A stretch of DNA of 64,000 nucleotides from contig NC_092053.1 in assembly GCF_003086295.3 (NCBI RefSeq), forward strand, positions 82,149,671 through 82,213,670, read 5' to 3'. The notes below the pieces were generated by a model, which saw only the letters and a list, made by a program, of their open reading frames with translations, made no database searches and had not been told where the DNA came from. The stretch is from Arachis hypogaea. Taxonomy: Eukaryota > Streptophyta > Magnoliopsida > Fabales > Fabaceae. This document shows positions 9,985-21,644 of the stretch, one piece after another (the stretch's first letter is position 1; each line of letters starts with the position of its first letter). The translations under genes were made by a program, and so were the position numbers.

Positions 9985-11566
9985 AAAATCACATTTCTGG
10001 ACTTTACTATGAGTTTGTGTGTTTTTCTGTGATTTCAGGTAATTTCTGGCTGAAATTGAGGGACTTGAGCAAAAATCAGATTCAGAGGTTGAAGAAGGAC
10101 TGCAGATGCTGTTGGATTCTAACCTCCCTGCACTCAAAGTGGATTTTCTAGAGCTACAGAACTTCAAATGGTGCACTCTTAATTGCGTTGGAAAGTAGAC
10201 ATCCAGGGCTTTCCAGCAATATATAATAGTCCATACTTTGCTCGAGTTTAGATGACGCAAACTGGCGTTCAACGCCAGTTCCATATTGCATTCTGGAGTT
10301 AAACGCCAGAAACAGGTTGCAAAGTGGAGTTAAATGCCAGAAACAGGTTACAAACCGGCGTTCAACTCCAAGAGAAGCCTCTACACGTGTAAAGCTCAAT
10401 GCTCAACCCAAGCACACACCAAGTGGGCCCCAGAAGTGGATTTCTGCATCATTTACTCATTTCTGTAAACCCAAGTAACTAGTTTAGTATAAATAGGACT
10501 TTTTACTATTGTATTTATATTTTTTTAAGTGACTTCTTTGGATTGTCTTTGGATCCTTTGATCACGTTTTGGGGGCTGGCCATTCGGCCATGCCTAGACT
10601 TTGTTCTTATGTATTTTCAACGGTAGAGTTTCTACACACCATAGATTAAAGTATGGAGCTCTGCTGTTCCTCATGAATTAATGCAAAGTACTATTGTTTT
10701 TCTATTCAATTCAAGCTTATTCATATTCTAAGATGTTCATTCGCACCCAAGAACATGATGAATGTGATGATTATGTGACACTCATCATCATTCTCACTTA
10801 CGAACGCGTGCCTGACAAACACTTCCATTCTACATGCAAACAAGCTAGAATGAATATCTCTTAGATATCTAATACAGAGGACCGAGTCCGAGATATTAGA
10901 ATCTTCGTGGTATAAGTTAGAACCCATGGATGGCCATTCTTGAGATCCGAAAAGTCTAAACCTTGTCTGTGGTATTCTGAGTAGGATCTGGGAAGGGATG
11001 GCTGTGATGAGCTTCAAACTCGCGAGTGCTGGGCGTAGTGACAGACGTAAAAGGATAGTAAATCCTATTCCAGTATGATCGAGAATCGATAGATGATTAG
11101 CCATGCAGTGACAGCGCATTGGACCATTTTCACAGAGAGGACGGGATGTAGCCATTGACAACGGTGATGCCCAACATACAGCTTGCCATGGAAGGGAGTA
11201 GGAATGATTGGTTGAAGATAGCAGGAAAGCAAAGGTTCAGGAGGAACGAAAGGATCTCTATACGCTTATCTAGAATTTTCACCAATGAATTACATAAGTA
11301 TCTCTATCCTAGTTTATATTTTATTTATATTTATTATCAATTCACCATAACCATTTAAATCCGCCTGACTGAGATTTACAGGGTGACCATAGCTTGCTTC
11401 AGGCCGACAATCTCCATGGGATCGACCCTTACTCACGTAAGGTTTATTACTTGGATGACCCAGTGCACTTGCTGGTTAGTTGTGCGAAGTTGTGACAAAG
11501 TGTGATTCACGTTTGAGAGCACCAAGTCTTTGGCGCCATTGTTGATGATCACAATTTTGTGCACCA
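9982..11566 (+). repeat. LTR D, 5'-truncated solo LTR (TGATGAGCGG family)
   Basis: This plus-strand LTR lacks roughly its first 100 bp compared with LTR F. It keeps the U3 palindrome cluster (10263-10370), a TATA box TATAAATAGG (10488-10497) and the family end in TTTTGTGCACCA. About 45 bp before its end it contains a PBS-like CTTTGGCGCCATTGTTGATG. Its right end sits within the minus-strand gag of element E. No left TSD can be defined because of the truncation; the 5 bp on the right are ACAAG. Confidence 0.75.
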
Positions 11567-12272
11567 ACAAGCCTTCATAGAAATTCTGTAACTCCACCCA
11601 TTCACTGAACATTCCCTCTGTACACCTTTTGATTAGAGCTTTATACCTCTCCCAAGCTTCATACAATGACTCTCCTTCCTGCTGTCTAAAGGTTTTCACA
11701 TCAGTTTTTAGCTTGATGACTCTTTGGGGTGGATAGAATTTGGCTAAGAATTTTCTAACCAAATCATCCCAGCTGGTAATACTCTTCTTAGGAAAGGTTT
11801 CTAACCAATGTGTGGCTTTGTCTCTTAGTGAAAATGGGAATAAAAGAAGCTTATAGATATCAGGATTGACTACATTAGTTTTGACAGTGTCACAGATTCT
11901 TAAAAACATAGAGAGGTGTTGGTTTGGATCCTCAGCAGCACTTCCTCCATATTGACAGTTGTCTTGAACCAGGGTAATCAATTGAGGCATGAGTTCAAAG
12001 TTATTGGCATTGACATTGGGGGTTAGCATGCTACTCCCACAATTCTTTGGGTTGGGGATAGTGTAGGAGGCTAAGACTCTCCTCTGAGGTTGACCATTGT
12101 TGTTGGCCACACCATCAGTGTGATCTGGAATGTTATCATCCATTACTTGCTGTTCCTCCTCTAATTCCTCTTCACCAATAACTCCTTTCCCTCTTGCTTC
12201 TCTTCTCAATCTTCGAAGGGTTCTCTCATCCAGGTTAAGAGATGTCGATTCACCTCTTCTTCCTCCTGACAT
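11567..12272 (-). pseudogene. Gag N-terminal and core domain, truncated by LTR D (element E)
   Basis: The likely start is at 12272 (MSGGRRGES), followed by an Arg-rich segment (RRLRREARGKG), an acidic stretch and the Retrotrans_gag core (DIYKLLLFPFSLRDKATHWL, SWDDLVRKFLAKFYPP, ESLYEAWERYKALIKRC). The frame is open for about 235 residues until LTR D intervenes at NFYEGL. Gag assembles the retrotransposon particle. With no stop in the surviving part, E was probably fairly young when D inserted. Confidence 0.8.
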
Positions 12273-12429
12273 AAACACAAAACCAAAAACCAGAATGAAA
12301 CACTCTACTGCTAGAGTGAGTTAGTGTTAGCTTAAGCAAAAATTCAAACAGTTAGTGTGCTTAGTAAAAATAAAAAGAAAATGCTTAATCTAGTTTTCAC
12401 CCTACTTAATCATTATCAATCTAAATCGA

Positions 12430-12447
12430 TCCCCGGCAACGGCGCCA
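12430..12447 (-). promoter_or_regulatory. Primer-binding site, perfect tRNA-Asp match (element E)
   Basis: On the minus strand TGGCGCCGTTGCCGGGGA is an exact 18-nt complement of the tRNA-Asp 3' end, 6 bases after the LTR end. Confidence 0.9.
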
Positions 12448-12453
12448 AAAACT

Positions 12454-14524
12454 TGATGAGTGGAAAGACGATTCCACACAAAACTCACCGACAAGTGTAC
12501 CGGGTCGCATCAAGTAGTAATTACTCACAAAAGTGAGGTCAATTCCACAGAGATTGATGGATTGAGCTATTTTAGTTAGGTGATGAATTTAGTTAAGCAA
12601 ATATTTGATGAATTGAGTGATTTTGATTGACAGAAGCTAAATTGTAAGTAATTAAAGGTGCAAAAGGTAAATTTAGCAGAAGAATAAAGTATAGAAGAGT
12701 TAAATTGCAAGTAACTTAAAGAACAAGAAAGTAAAAGAGCTGAAACTTAAATTGCAAGAAAAGTAAATTTCAGAAACTTAAAGTGCAAGAAATGTAAATT
12801 GCTGAATCTAAATTGCTAAGAAATGTAAATTTCTTGAAGAGTAAAAGGGATTTGGGTACTGGGATTCAGAATTCAACAAGAAATTGCAAGTTAAAAAGGA
12901 TCAGAGAGCTCTAAGATGAAGAAATTCAACTTAGCAGCCAAACAAAAATGTAAAATTGCTTGAAGAAACAACCAGCAAAAAAAATTACTCAATTATGAAA
13001 TTCTAAAAGAGAAATTGAAGATCGAAGGAGAGCAATGAGATTAGAAAGCAGATCTAGATCTCAACTGCTCTCTTGATCAAGCAGAAAAGTAATTGCAGAA
13101 GAAATGAAAAGGAAAACAGTAAATGAAAGTTAGATCCAATTCTCCAATTCCCAAAACTATATAAAAGAAAAACAAAGATGATTCTCATATCCAGATTTTA
13201 TAGAATTCTTCAATCTCAATTCAAAAACCCAAAAGTAGAAGTTGCAATAGAAAGAAAATAAAAACAGAAAACTAAACTCAGATCCAATTCTTAGAACAAT
13301 TGAAAAGAAAAGTAAAAGATGATTCTCAGATTTAGAATCAATGGAGCTTTTCAATCTCAATTCAAAATCCAAGAACAAATAATAGAAGTTGCAGAAGAAA
13401 AGAAAATGAAAATAGAAAGAAAACTAAATCCAATTCCCAATTCCCAAATTCAAAACAATTGAAAATTAAAAGTGAAAACTCAAAAATGAGCTAAAAGGTC
13501 CTTTACAAATCAAACTTAATCCTATTTATACACTCTCTATTTTGGTCTTCAAAGCTTGGAGTGGGCCTTTTGGTTTTTAGATTTGAAGAGAGATGGGTTC
13601 GGTTGGCTTTGGTTCAAATTGGGTTGGAGGCATGGGTCAGCTCCTAGGGGAGCGTTCTGTTTGGTGTAGTGAACGCTACGTTGCATCCTTGTGGCTCCCC
13701 TTGTGTGCATTGCTCCTTGCCCATAGCCTAGCATTCACTTTGTGAACGTTCCACTCACTCTTTGAGCGCTACATTCCTTTGCTTCCCTGGGTGAGCTTTG
13801 CTTTCCTTGGTTGAGGCACGAAAAAAGTGGCAAAAGGGAGCGCTACGCTAGAATTTTTAAGTGCTACTCCCCATTGTCTTGATGCGCCCAGCTTTCCTCT
13901 TGGTGCCCCCTCTTTGAGCCTTGGCCAGCGCATGTTTGGTGCGTGCTGCTTGGAGCGCTACATTCAATATTTTGAATGCTCCTTGACTAGCTTTGATGCG
14001 CCTTGCTTCCCTTGGTTTGAGGCACGAAAAAGTTAAAAGAAGTGAACGTAGCGTTCACATATTTGAGCGCTACTCCTTGGTACGTGCTGCACCTTTTGTG
14101 CTGCCTAGCTGAGCGCTTCCTTTGGTTGAGTGCTCCGTTCATGGACGTTCGCTTTGGTTGAGCGCTCCTTGCTTGAATGACATGGGCCAGGCTTTTCAAA
14201 GCATGGCCTAAGGTCCAAAGCATGCTCAAACTTCAAAGTGTACCCAAAAATCCTCCTTTCCTCTTTTTCATCATTTCTTCACCTACAAGCAATCAAACAA
14301 TAATCAGAGTCCCACCAAAATCACTAGATCTTTGCATCATTTATAAAATCAATCAATTCTAGCATAAAACCTATCATTTTGTGTAAAATGAATGATGTTT
14401 GATTAATTCAAGATAACCATGAAAATCCACTCCAATTACTAAATTATGGAGCAAGAAAGTGCATAAAACTTAATGAAACTAATGAAAAATGCTTGTAAAA
14501 CTAGCATAAGATGACTTGTCATCA
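12454..14524 (-). repeat. LTR of element E (TGATGACAAG family)
   Basis: On the minus strand it starts TGATGACAAGTCATCTTATG and ends ACTCATCA, a 2071-bp LTR with TG...CA ends. A TATA box (TATAAATAGG) is at 13521-13530. Upstream of it, 13640-14170 is crowded with variants of GAGCGCTAC and GAACGCTACGTTC, a palindrome type different from those of the other families. The part downstream of the TATA box is A-rich. Confidence 0.75.
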
Positions 14525-15332
14525 CCAAGCTAAGAGGAGAAAAATCTACACTAAAACCCAACCAAGCATTTTATCAAACACTTGGAAGGCATAAAAGAAA
14601 AACATAATAAAATGACAAGAGAAGAGAGTCTAGATCTAAGAAGAGATTTGAATCTAATCTAACTTAATTCTAGAGAGAAGAGAGAGCTTCTCTCTCTAGA
14701 ATTCTAACCTAAAACATCATAAAAACTAAACTATGACTACTTGGTTCATTTCCCCTTCAATCCTTAGGTTCAATAGCATCAGAAATAAGTTGGATTGGGC
14801 CCAAAATACTTCAGAAATTGCTGGCCACGAGTTGCCTTAAGTGAGTCATGCTGCTCCTACGGCGCGCACGCATGGGTGACGCGTGCATGTCACCTAACTG
14901 CAAGGCAACTATGAAAAATTTTATATCATTTTGAAGCCCTGGATGTTAGCTTTCGAACGCAACTGAAACCACCTCATTTGGACCTCTGTAGCTCATGTTA
15001 TGGTCGTTTTAGTACGAAGAAGTCAGGATTGACAGCTTAGCGATTCCTTCATTTCTTCAAGAGTTCTCCATTTTTGCATGCTTTTTCTTCATTCCTTCAA
15101 CCCAATCTTTGCGTTCTAATCCTGAAATCACTTAAACAAACATATCAAAGCATCGAATGGGAGGAAGGCGAATTAAATTTAGCAATTTAAGGGCCTAAAA
15201 AGCATATTTTCACTCGTAAGCACAATTTAAGGAGAATTTGCAAAACCATGCTATTTTAGTGAATAAATGTGGGAAAGGTGATAAAATCTCCCAAATTAAG
15301 CACAAGATAAACCACAAAATTAGGGTTTATCA
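14525..15332 (-). repeat. LTR fragment (TGATAAACCC family), interrupted by element E
   Basis: On the minus strand it starts TGATAAACCCTAATTTTGTGG at 15332. It contains the GGATGTTAGCTTTCGAACGC block shared with 5021, a few ACGCGTGCATGTCACC-type motifs (about 14859-14895) and the CTCTAGAGAGAG hairpin at 14668-14703. It ends abruptly where element E begins. Confidence 0.65.
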
Positions 15333-17320
15333 GTTATTGATGTAATTCTAAATTTAGTTTGGATGGCGGGTTTGGATTTTTTGCTTAGTTTTTCTATTCT
15401 TGGATTTGGATGCTTAGCTTTTTGTTTTTCTACTCTGAATTTTTGTTGTTGAATACTTAATTAGAAGTATTTGTTAAAACTTTTTGTGATTCTAAATTGG
15501 TTGCTGATGGTTTAAACTTTTGTGTATGTTTCTTTAGTATGTAAATAATTCTGTTCTTATTTCTAAGTCTTTGAATTCATTTCTTTGTTTCTTATATTTC
15601 AAGAATTCCTCTCTTCTTTCATTTTCTCATCACCATTTTGTTCTGCTTCTCGAGTACTTATCTCAATTCTAAATTTGTGTTGCTGATGATATGATGAGTA
15701 TTGTTGTTGATTACTTAAAACTTAGTTAAAAAAAATTATTTGTGAAATTTTTATGGTAGAATATGAATAAGTTATTAAGTGAAATAGTAAAATTTTAAAT
15801 TTCATTATTTTAGAAAATATTCAATTTGAATATTATATTGAATTCTTAATAATTTTATTATATATTTAACTAAATTGGTTCGATTACGATTCAACTCTGG
15901 TTGAACTATTAAACCAGTCACTTAATCAGTTCGATGACCGGTTCAGTTCTCCTAAACTTATAATAGAGAATAATATTAACAATGATTTGAAACTTTCAAA
16001 AATTGTGGTGATTTAAAATTGTCATTATATAATGCAAAAAATTGAAACAATAACAAAAATAAGTAACTTAATAACGGTTCGATTTTAAACTGTCTCTAAA
16101 TATAGCATAAAAAATATTTTGTTAAATGTTATAAATTAGTGACGGCTTTGCATCTCTAAACTTGTCACAAACTTTTTAGCGATGCTCTTTACCAATGATT
16201 GTCCGAAATTATTTCTATGTCCCCTGGCAACCGTCAAACTGATGAACCTTTTTTAATTCTCATGAGAAAATTTAAAACCATCGCTAAACAGTAGAAAAAA
16301 GTGTTCGCAAAAATATTATTTTGTTGTGTATATATATATATATATATATATATTGCTTTTTAAATAATCACGCGGATAATTCAACAACTTCGAGTGGATC
16401 TGATACTCCTCTCCAACTGAAACAATAATAGTTTTATATGATAAACATATTTGACCAGCTGCCATCACATTTTTGTAAAGCAATGTGTACCTAATTAAGT
16501 CATAAACACATTATTATCGTCTTTTAATTAGTGGACATCTAATTATTTGTGTTTATTTCCCTCTTAAAATTATGATTTATTGGAGTTACATGATAGCTCT
16601 TTCTAAGTCTATTATTATCAATAATGGAGTTTTAGCCGTAAGATAAGTCTCATCATGACCTACATCTTTTTTTTTAAATAATGTTTTAATATGTACATAG
16701 CAACATTATTGACCGCAATAAATCAAGTTTATGGAAAATTGATAATACGCAATTCTATCTATTTTATTATTTAAAAATTAAATTTTTATATTTAGTAATA
16801 AAATAGATATGATATATTTTTGATAATATTTTTTTATTTATTTTTTAATTTATTAAATATAATTTATTATAATAAATTAATTATATCAACTAATTAATTT
16901 GGTTAGATATTTAAATATCACACAATTTATTATAATTAATATTAATTTATTTTAATAATATTTTATAATTTATTTTTTTAATATTCTGATAGTATTTTTT
17001 ATTTATTTCTTTTAATTTATTAAATTAAATTAATTATACTAATTATGTGTGTTAATTAATTAATTTAATTCATTTATTAGTCATTAAAATAATAAATCTA
17101 TGAATAAAATAGGTAACTGAGATATTTTCAATTAACAATCATATCAAATCAAATTAAATCATATCTATTGAGTCAAATTCAAATTATTTGAATTAAGAAC
17201 TAAACTAAAATAAGATGATTTCTTACTTATTCAAATTGAATGTAATAGATACAAATTAATTTTGTTAGATAATGATAATCTTCTGAACTTTTATATATAG
17301 ATGGTCAAACAAACTTGTAA
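15333..17320. other. AT-rich intergenic DNA with degenerate repeats
   Basis: No credible ORF is present. Around 16070-16330 the sequence has repeated GTGACGG and AGCGATGG-like segments and ends TTTTGTTGTG next to a (TA)n run, reminiscent of the subterminal region of a decayed DNA transposon. I could not define paired ends. Confidence 0.3.
16329..16353. repeat. (TA)n microsatellite
   Basis: About twelve uninterrupted TA units. Confidence 0.9.
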
Positions 17321-17975
17321 GAGCATCTCTAATGCTTAGTTTTAATTTTATTTTATTTTAAGTCCTACAAGATGCCACATAAATATTTGTGAACTTATAT
17401 CATACGATTTAACTTGAAACTTAACGTAAAATTTGTCACTCCAATATTTAGTTTTATTTCAATTTAAATTTTTATTGATTTTTTATTATTTTAAATAAAT
17501 TTAATTAAATTGTGAAAATTTAACTAAAATAAAAATATAAAATCACAAAATTAATAATTATATACCATATTAGATTGAGAGAAAAATTAAAATTTTATAA
17601 ATAATTAAAAAATTACGTTAAATTGATTTGGATCTATTTTTCTACCAAATTGATAAGATAATAAAAAATAAAATAATAAAATACAGAGTACAAATAAATA
17701 CAACTAATTTATTTCAGTAAATTTTAATTGAGTCTTTGTTACAACATTATAATAAAACAACATTACAACATTACAGTAACACCATTAGTATTTATTTAAT
17801 AGATGAGTTTAAACAAGTGGCAACATTTCACTCTTCTTTTTCTAAAGTGATACGGTATCTCCTTATTGATACCAGTATCATTTCAAAAATAATATCCAAT
17901 AATGGAAGTTTTAATTTTAAATCAGCTTATTTAGGTCAAAATTAATATCTAAAATTGATCCTATTGGAGTTGCTC
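17321..17975. mobile_element. Tourist-like MITE with TAA target duplication
   Basis: The ends GAGCATCTCTAATG and (reverse complement) GAGCAACTCCAATAG form imperfect terminal inverted repeats. TAA is directly repeated outside both ends (17318-17320 and 17976-17978). The 655-bp interior is AT-rich and non-coding. A TAA/TTA 3-bp TSD is characteristic of PIF/Harbinger (Tourist) MITEs; the family assignment rests on that. Confidence 0.65.
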
Positions 17976-18194
17976 TAAGAATCATCATTTTTATCGCTCT
18001 TACTGTTTCAACTCTTCTTTTCTTTTTTTTCTTTATGTATAATTTTTTATATATAAATGTACTCAAAATGAGAAGGCATGGATGAATGTTTTATTAATTA
18101 TTTGTTTAACGAATACCATATTCTAGAAATGACTTAATTTAAGCATTCTAACGCTGCCGATGGAAGTTAGATTTCTATTAATTAGGGTGACCAG

Positions 18195-21100
18195 TGTAAT
18201 ACCCTAATTAGCCTAAGCATTACCTCGCGTCATAAAGTGAAGGTTAACCAGAGATTACGACAGTTCTAAACTCATACATATAATATATGGGAAGAATAGT
18301 ATAATCTAGAAGCCCGATGAAAGATATAACTCAAAAACAGGATTTAAAAGCGCAAAACGTACTAACGACGCGTCTAACTTAAAGCACAGGAAATAGAGGT
18401 GATATAAACAAGGATAATAGTATAATAGTGTAATATTATAAGAAACTAGCCACAGCCCACGGAGTTTAAGCCGGCTAATCATATATACAAACAAACAGAA
18501 ATCTGACAGTACAAACAACTTATACAAGTTTTGTTCTCTCAAATACAAGCCTCTAGGCAAAACAAAATACAAAAGTGAGAGAAATATACGAAATAAGCCA
18601 AAAAAGACTCAAAAGATATCCGAATCCTCCGCTTCTGTCACCAACTAGACAACTCACCAAGGTGTGTTGCGACCTGCATCTGAAAAATACAACAGAAATA
18701 TGGTATAAGAACCGGAGGTTCTCAGTATGGTAACAGTGCCCAATGATGTAGGATATAATACCCCGGGATGCCAAAGGCAATCCTAAGCTCCATATCCTTC
18801 ACGAGACTTCAAACTTAAAGCATTCTTAAAACAAATAAGCATAGTTATATAAAATCATAAGATAACTAAACAAGGTACTATATCTTAGGGGATTTTCTAA
18901 TCTAATCAAGCACTGCTGTCCCACAGCCTTCACCAACCGATCCTCCATGCGATCCCATTGCCACCGCCTTCCGAACCTCCTCAATCCCAGTAGAAAACAC
19001 AATTAATGTCAATGCAAGTAAAACACAAGTAGAAGCATATAATACAAGTAGTTCAAGTAAGCAAATAGACATGTTATTCAATTAGGCATATAATTGCAAG
19101 TCGGCAAAGCAAACAAGCAGATAGAAAATGCAGATGATGAATGCCTGTCCTATTGGCTGTGATATCACATTGTCGGTTCAACTGCCAACCCGACACATCT
19201 CCATGGACACGTCGCCCTTCGAAATCCTCATATGGGAACCCCCGAGATATAGTGCTCGGATCACTGTCCAGGATTTTGCGCCTGCACACTCTATTGATCC
19301 GAAGGGATGCGAGCGGGATACTCTTGCCACAGACCTCACATCTTAACGCAGACGGGACAAACCACCGCCCTTACCTCGCCGCCGCTACCTCGACAGGCGA
19401 GATCCAACCGCCGTCCCTGCCAGGCGCATAACGTCTCATAATCTCAATATGAAATAATAGTGCAGTGGTTTTTCAAAAAACATTATCAATACATCAGTGA
19501 TCCCTCATCAAACATTCAAGTCCTCGACTCATCTCAACCACTGTCAATTCACATTTTTATTCCAAACTCAACAGTTCCTCAATTCTCATCTCATACATCA
19601 ACCAGTCATCACATAACATCATACCATCCTCAGCACGCCAGAAACCTAGGCCTCCGTTTTCTAAGATTTCCAAATAATATCATTTAAAACCCTTAAATTC
19701 TTTCCCAATGTTTTAATTGTCTAAAACTAGGCCCAAGAGTCCTAAAATGGTGTTCGAGAAGCTTTCAACCTTGCTGGGAAGGTAGAATAGTTGAAAACAA
19801 AGTAAAATTTGAAAAACAGGGCGTGTGCGTCCTCACAGGGGTCTGCGCGTGCACGCCCATAAGAGTTTTCAAAAGTGTGCGCACACATAGAGGTGTGCGT
19901 ATACACAGGTGTCAAAATTTTTAATGTCTGTTCACTCGTACAACCTGCGTCATTGCCTCCAACAGACTGGCCTTCCCAACGTGTGCGTACGCACAGGTGT
20001 GCGTACGCACAGGTTGCAAATCTTCGTTGCAATGTGCGCGCACAAGCTGTGCTAGCGCTGCAAACAGACTGCCTGCCTCTGCGTGTTCATACGCACAGGT
20101 TAAAATTTTCGCAGAGTTGTGCGTGCGCACAAGGCTGTGCGTGCGCACATACCAGAAATCACAAAATTCTGCAACTTTGCAGAACTTCAGATTTTTAACA
20201 CCATCTTTGAATGATCATAACTTCCTCTACAAAAACCCAAATTTTACAAACTTTATATCAAATTAAAGGGTTTTCAATAAAATTTAATTTCAAACAAATT
20301 CCAATAAATTTTGAAAATTGAGACAAATTTTATGATCGAACAAAGTTCACCAAAAACCAACCTTTACCAAAAGTTCACAATGTACCAAATTACTTATTTT
20401 CACAACTCAAACCAACCAATACCAAATAGAACCATTCCAAAACTCCATTTCTCATCAAAACCTACACTTTATGACATTTTTCACCATTCTTTCCACATTT
20501 TTCTTCAAATTTCATTATTCTCAACCTCAATTATCACATATACAACATATCCACCAATCATCATTATATCACTATCAATTCTCATCATCAACTCAACCAT
20601 GATTCACATTAATAATCAACAATATTCATTCATCCAAATCCATCATATCTCAACTTCATCATTTAACCACAACAACAACAATCAATTCATTATACATCAT
20701 CAACACAAACAATCATCAACAACATATAAATTTCCAACGCTATCCTATAGGTCACTAGCCTAAGTGTCCATGGATATTATATACTACATAGAGGAAACCG
20801 AAACCATACCTTGGCCGATTCTCTATATGCACCAAAACCCAAAATGAGCACAAGCAAGCTCTCAACTCCAAACCAAGCTTTCAATTCCACTTCAACAAGC
20901 ACCAATATGTTCCCATTGCTCCCAAACTCACAATAATCAAGCTATATACATATAAACCACCATAAATCAATCAAGGGTTCAACATAAACATAATCTCACA
21001 AAGTTTCAAGAGCTCTTACCTTTTCCAATAGCTTTGGAAGCCAAAACATAATGCTAAGCAAGGATTAGAGTGAACCTAAACATCAAAAATCCCAAAGTCC

Positions 21101-21644
21101 CAAGGAACATGTAGCCGCAAATGGTGCGGCGATTGGAGCTCCGTAGCTCAAGATATGAGCTAAAGAAGTAGAGGGTGAATAGTGTTTTCTTCTTCCTCTC
21201 TTCCCCTTTCTTTTCTGCTGTGTGTATTGTGTTTAATTTGTGTTGTGGCTGTATGGGTTCATTAAATGAACCCTTATATATGTTGGACTTGGGCCCAACT
21301 TGGGCCCGGTCCAATCCGTTAGCGTTTTTAGCCCGTTTGGCCCAACTTCGGGCCAAACCTTTAAAATTAACACCCGGTTTTTCATTTCTAATATTTTTCT
21401 AAGGTTTTTGACTGTTTTTATTTTTCTCATGCAGTACCAGACAGACATAAACCGGTTCAACTAGTTCAACTACCGGTTTGCAGTTTTTCACGGTTTTTTA
21501 CAGAAAATACATTTTCTGACTCAAAAAGACCTATTGAGTCCAAAAATCACCTTTAAATCCACAAATTCTCTCTCTAACTTTTTGGAGTCTAATTTGGGCA
21601 TTATAATCACTTAATTAACCGGTTGATTAGTTGTGATTCTTACA
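18195..21644 (-). repeat. Long LTR-like element Q
   Basis: The unit is bounded by TGTAATACCC on the left and TTCTTACA on the right, i.e. TG...CA ends on either strand, over 3.45 kb. Minus-strand polarity is favoured by a TATA box (CATATATAAGGG at 21271-21282) followed by a purine-rich leader. There is no gag or pol, so this is a very long solo LTR or a LARD-type non-coding element. TGTGCGTACGCACA-type palindromes cluster at 19822-20150. The predicted 5-bp flanks (ACCAG and ACAGT) do not match, while CAGTGTA occurs at both edges, so the exact ends are uncertain. Confidence 0.55.
19822..20150. repeat. Cluster of TGTGCGTACGCACA palindromes (element Q)
   Basis: At least eight near-palindromes of the type TGTGCGNNCGCACA occur in about 330 bp. 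Overlapping open frames on both strands are composition artefacts, rich in Cys, Ala, His and Arg. The same motif type fills the interior of elements G and L. Confidence 0.7.

Larger units (their letters stand above)
11567..14524 (-). mobile_element. Element E: LTR, PBS and partial gag of an Athila-type element
   Basis: On the minus strand: an LTR (12454-14524), a perfect tRNA-Asp PBS (12430-12447) and a gag ORF broken by LTR D at 11566. Everything downstream of that gag break is missing, so the rest was lost together with the 5' ends of LTRs C and D. The element sits inside an older LTR (14525-15332). Confidence 0.75.

Noticed and set aside
16070..16340. GTGACGG and AGCGATGG repeats ending in TTTTGTTGTG as a second CACTA or MULE end.
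   Set aside because: No partner end, TSD or coding sequence could be found.
20311..20763. 150-codon plus-strand ORF rich in Asn, His, Ile and Thr.
   Set aside because: Low-complexity CAA/ATT/CAT DNA inside element Q; no recognisable domain.
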